The position numbers were made by a program, and so were the translations under genes. The notes below the pieces were generated by a model that did no database searches, was not told where the DNA came from, and worked only from the letters and a program-made list of their open reading frames with translations. Of a stretch of DNA of 9,300 nt, positions 7,047-9,300 are shown one piece after another. Numbering within the stretch: position 1 is the first letter of the stretch; the number at the start of each line of letters is the position of its first letter. Origin of the DNA: CAIVAT01 sp038212325 (GTDB taxonomy: Bacteria; Bacteroidota; Bacteroidia; Bacteroidales; FEN-979); NCBI GenBank assembly GCA_038212325.1, contig JBBQUQ010000109.1, positions 1-9,300 of the forward strand, written 5' to 3'.

Positions 7047-9134
7047 TTACCGGACCACAATCAGTTTTTTTACGGATGAACCATCTTTTGAATCCAGCCG
7101 GCAGTAGTACATGCCCGGGGCAAAATTACCGGTATTGATGGTAAAGGAATGAATGCCGGGGGTATAACCTGCGTAAGCGGATGACAGAACCTGCTGACCG
7201 AGCGAATTCAATATGGTCAGGTTGATGCCGGAGGTTTTTTGTACAGTGAACGAGAGGGTTGTCTGGTCGATGCAGGGATTTGGCGACAGGCTGCAGGTAA
7301 AGGAATTGGCCGGTTCAGGGATTCCTACCATTGGGTTGTCAATCCAGACCTTAAGTGCAGGATCACCCAAAACATTGCAATCGTAATGGCACCATCGCTG
7401 GGCTCCCGGCTCGAACTCTCCCGGAAGGCCTACCCATGGGGCGGATTTGATTTTGGACATTGTATGGGCAGAACCAAGCTCGGCAATTGCCTGATCGGGA
7501 TCGGGGTTATACAGGGCGCTGATAAATTCACGGTGAATGTGGGCCGACGGGCCTTCTGTTGTTCCCTGGTTGAACCAGCCATATCGTGAGTTGAAGACCC
7601 CGCCCACCAGGAAGTTGGAGATGGAGACGCATCGTTCGGCGATACAATCGTTATCATCGAATGCACCGCAAATGCAACCATGGGTATACATCAGCTGATA
7701 ATTGTGTGTAACCCCGTCAACCTGTGAAAAATTCTGGTTGGTGATGTCCCAGTTATACAATCGCATCATGTAATTCGAATTGGCATGGCCGCAATGCTGA
7801 ATGAATGATTTCCCTTCATTGATCCCTGCCAGCAGCTGTCCGGTGCTCCAGTTGTATCCGGCATTGTCATAAAGCCGTGTAATGCTGTTTGTAACCGACG
7901 GAATGCCGAAAGTGGAATATCCGTTGTCGTTATGCCCATCGACCAGCAGCTCAAGATAATCTGAGCCATAGGTCAGGGGGGGATCATAAAGGAATTCAGA
8001 AACCAGGTAAGGTTTTTTCATCTCCTCCGGCACAGGGCTGCCCTGGTAGGATACCGATTTATGCACCATGTTGGCCTGTTCGACGGCGTTGCTGAATGAC
8101 ATGCGGCCTACCGACAGTTCAGGTAAAAGGTCGTCTTCACCCGGCTCGCCCCATTTGCTGTCGCCATTATTGTTCCAGTTGCCGTCGAGCGCTGAAAAAT
8201 AGATGTCGGCTGGGATATTATTATCTTCATACCCCGACCCGGAATTCACATAGCAGTATAATCCACGATATGGGACAAATTCATCACCCCCGAGAACGAC
8301 CTGTTCAATACCGTTTGCCTGGTATTCGCCGATGATATAGTTGCGCATCTGCTCCTGAAGATCCTGCCCGGGCATGGCTGAAATTGATTCGAGTGCGACA
8401 ACCTGCGAGGCAATCCCCTTGCTGCTGTAGTAATTAATGAGGTCCTGGAAGCCGGCCTGGTATTGAGAAGGGGTTATGATCAGGATCTTGTAGTTTGTTT
8501 TCAGGGATCCCTTTGCCGGGTAATTTTGCATCATCTCAGGGTTTTGTGCAAACAACCTGACTCTTTTCAATGCATTTTCGGAACCGGTAAGGTTTTTGAG
8601 CGCCAATGTTGCATTGATATCCGTTTGGGTGGTTATCAGAACGGTTACTTTCTGGTAATAGGAAACAGTTTTATTTGCGGGGTTGTATATCACCGGGGTG
8701 AATGTGGAAAGGGCAAAGGCATAACCGTTCAGGTATGAATTGATGAGATTTCCGGTTGGCACAGCAGGGTAATTGATTGCGGAGCGATACACTGCTTCAT
8801 TTTTAATAAATTTTCCGTCGCGGCCTTTTGAAAGGGGCTGGTTCATTTGCTGCGGGAACAGCTCATAGGTTCCGGGCACGGTTGTAAGTGCCTCGCCGAT
8901 AATGTTGATAGATACGGCTTTTTCTCCCGGGGGAAGCATCAAGGCAACCTGGTGATAGGGTAGCATGGGCTCACCGTAAAGTCCGGCAGGCATGGTGTTG
9001 TCAAGCGTAATAACCTGGTACTGCGCATTCTGAGATATTTTGACCTGGGAGAAGGTGAAAACCTTTTCAACATTTCCTGCAAACAATGTGATTGCCATGA
9101 TAGAGGAAAAGAAAACGGCAACGATTTTTTTCAT
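7047..9134 (-). CDS. Compact gingipain-family (C25) cysteine peptidase, T9SS cargo (695 aa)
   Basis: This is a secreted clan CD cysteine peptidase. Residues 1-19 are a signal peptide (MKKIVAVFF, then a hydrophobic core, cleavage near LFAG/N). Residues of about 21-210 look like the C25 propeptide, including GEPMLPYHQVALMLPPG. The catalytic domain spans about 213-600, opening YKILIITPSQYQ and containing VVLGGDEFVPYRG and LPELSVGRMSFS. The histidine is H450 in QHCGHANSNYM (codon 7785-7787). The likely nucleophile is C487 in THGCICGAFD, followed by C-I-A-E (codon 7674-7676). The domain ends with the usual N-V-L-G-D-P-A-L. An acidic stretch around 316-338 could bind calcium. A sorting domain closes the protein at about 614-695, with no PKD or repeat tail between. 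There are 11 cysteines, several beside the active site, which is many for the family. It is clearly diverged from the long neighbour and not a recent duplicate. Substrate is unknown. Confidence 0.92.
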   Translation of the reverse strand: MKKIVAVFFSSIMAITLFAGNVEKVFTFSQVKISQNAQYQVITLDNTMPAGLYGEPMLPYHQVALMLPPGEKAVSINIIGEALTTVPGTYELFPQQMNQPLSKGRDGKFIKNEAVYRSAINYPAVPTGNLINSYLNGYAFALSTFTPVIYNPANKTVSYYQKVTVLITTQTDINATLALKNLTGSENALKRVRLFAQNPEMMQNYPAKGSLKTNYKILIITPSQYQAGFQDLINYYSSKGIASQVVALESISAMPGQDLQEQMRNYIIGEYQANGIEQVVLGGDEFVPYRGLYCYVNSGSGYEDNNIPADIYFSALDGNWNNNGDSKWGEPGEDDLLPELSVGRMSFSNAVEQANMVHKSVSYQGSPVPEEMKKPYLVSEFLYDPPLTYGSDYLELLVDGHNDNGYSTFGIPSVTNSITRLYDNAGYNWSTGQLLAGINEGKSFIQHCGHANSNYMMRLYNWDITNQNFSQVDGVTHNYQLMYTHGCICGAFDDNDCIAERCVSISNFLVGGVFNSRYGWFNQGTTEGPSAHIHREFISALYNPDPDQAIAELGSAHTMSKIKSAPWVGLPGEFEPGAQRWCHYDCNVLGDPALKVWIDNPMVGIPEPANSFTCSLSPNPCIDQTTLSFTVQKTSGINLTILNSLGQQVLSSAYAGYTPGIHSFTINTGNFAPGMYYCRLDSKDGSSVKKLIVVR
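7050..7295 (-). other. T9SS type A sorting domain of the compact C25 peptidase
   Basis: Residues 614-695 contain CSLSPNPCIDQTTLSF, then NLTILNSLGQQVL, P-G-M-Y-Y-C-R-L and a terminal VKKLIVVR. These are the standard type A elements. Three cysteines (614, 621 and 678) lie within the domain, which is atypical and would allow a disulfide. Confidence 0.88.
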
Positions 9135-9156
9135 AAGGGAAGAATTTAATAACAGA

Positions 9157-9164
9157 CAAAGTTA
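9157..9164 (-). promoter_or_regulatory. Putative -7 promoter box of the compact C25 peptidase gene
   Basis: The minus strand reads TAACTTTG, a full match to TAnnTTTG, about 22 bases before the ATG at 9132-9134. Transcription from it would give a leader of only about 15 bases without a Shine-Dalgarno sequence. The nearest upstream TTG on the same strand is 25 bases away, longer than the usual spacer, so the -33 element is uncertain. The rest of 9165-9300 is AT-rich with no gene seen. Confidence 0.45.
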
Positions 9165-9300
9165 ACCCATTTTGCAGCTCAGCTCCCCTCAATTGTTAAA
9201 TTTTCATAAAAAAACGACCAAAACAGGTGTATTTTTATCTTATTAACCTGGCATAACACAGCATCCATTCTTTATCTTATTCAAAATCAATGTTGACATT

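Noticed and set aside
2851..9134. Either C25 protein being the T9SS sortase PorU
   Set aside because: Both carry C-terminal type A sorting domains, and the long one also has a PKD/repeat tail. These fit secreted cargo enzymes, and no other T9SS component gene is nearby.
9234..9281. Direct repeat of TTTATCTTATT (9234-9244 and 9271-9281)
   Set aside because: It is 11 bp in AT-rich intergenic DNA at the window edge with no associated element. Chance is a sufficient explanation.

Overview
The window looks like chromosomal DNA of a member of the Bacteroidota that has a type IX secretion system (T9SS). Three of its four genes encode exported proteins ending in the approximately 80-residue T9SS type A C-terminal sorting domain. 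Two of those three are gingipain-family (C25) cysteine peptidases. Promoter-like elements fit the Bacteroidota TAnnTTTG type, and no start codon has a recognisable Shine-Dalgarno sequence. The PKD-like and Ig-like repeat style resembles large surface proteins of environmental Bacteroidales or Sphingobacteriia-like lineages. This taxonomic impression comes from protein style only.

Layout. Bases 1-1995 (+) hold the 3' part of a large surface or adhesin-like gene whose start lies upstream of the window. It contains six tandem 84-88 residue PKD-like units, one Ig-like unit and a sorting domain. A strong hairpin at 2052-2093 separates it from a convergent minus-strand gene (2125-2562) for a 145-residue exported protein of unknown function. 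Bases 2563-2850 carry that gene's probable promoter and a perfect 16-bp terminator hairpin (2751-2790). The terminator belongs to the next minus-strand gene (2851-6903), a 1350-residue C25 peptidase with propeptide, catalytic domain, Ig-like domain, two PKD domains, four 90-residue repeats and a sorting domain. The gap at 6904-7046 holds a -7 promoter box and an 11-bp stem-loop. The last gene (7047-9134, minus) is a compact 695-residue C25 peptidase with its own sorting domain. Bases 9135-9300 contain its probable -7 box and otherwise AT-rich DNA in which I see no gene.

How the genes relate. The products look like a set of secreted or surface-attached T9SS cargo: a repeat-built adhesin-like protein and two papain-unrelated (clan CD) proteases that would pass the inner membrane by Sec and the outer membrane by T9SS. 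The small protein has a signal peptide but no sorting domain, so it should stay in the periplasm. Each gene appears to have its own promoter or terminator, so this is a cluster and not clearly one operon. A near-identical leader just before the start codons of the small gene and the long peptidase is the main sequence hint that they are expressed together. No tRNA, rRNA, CRISPR array, insertion sequence or attachment site was recognised.
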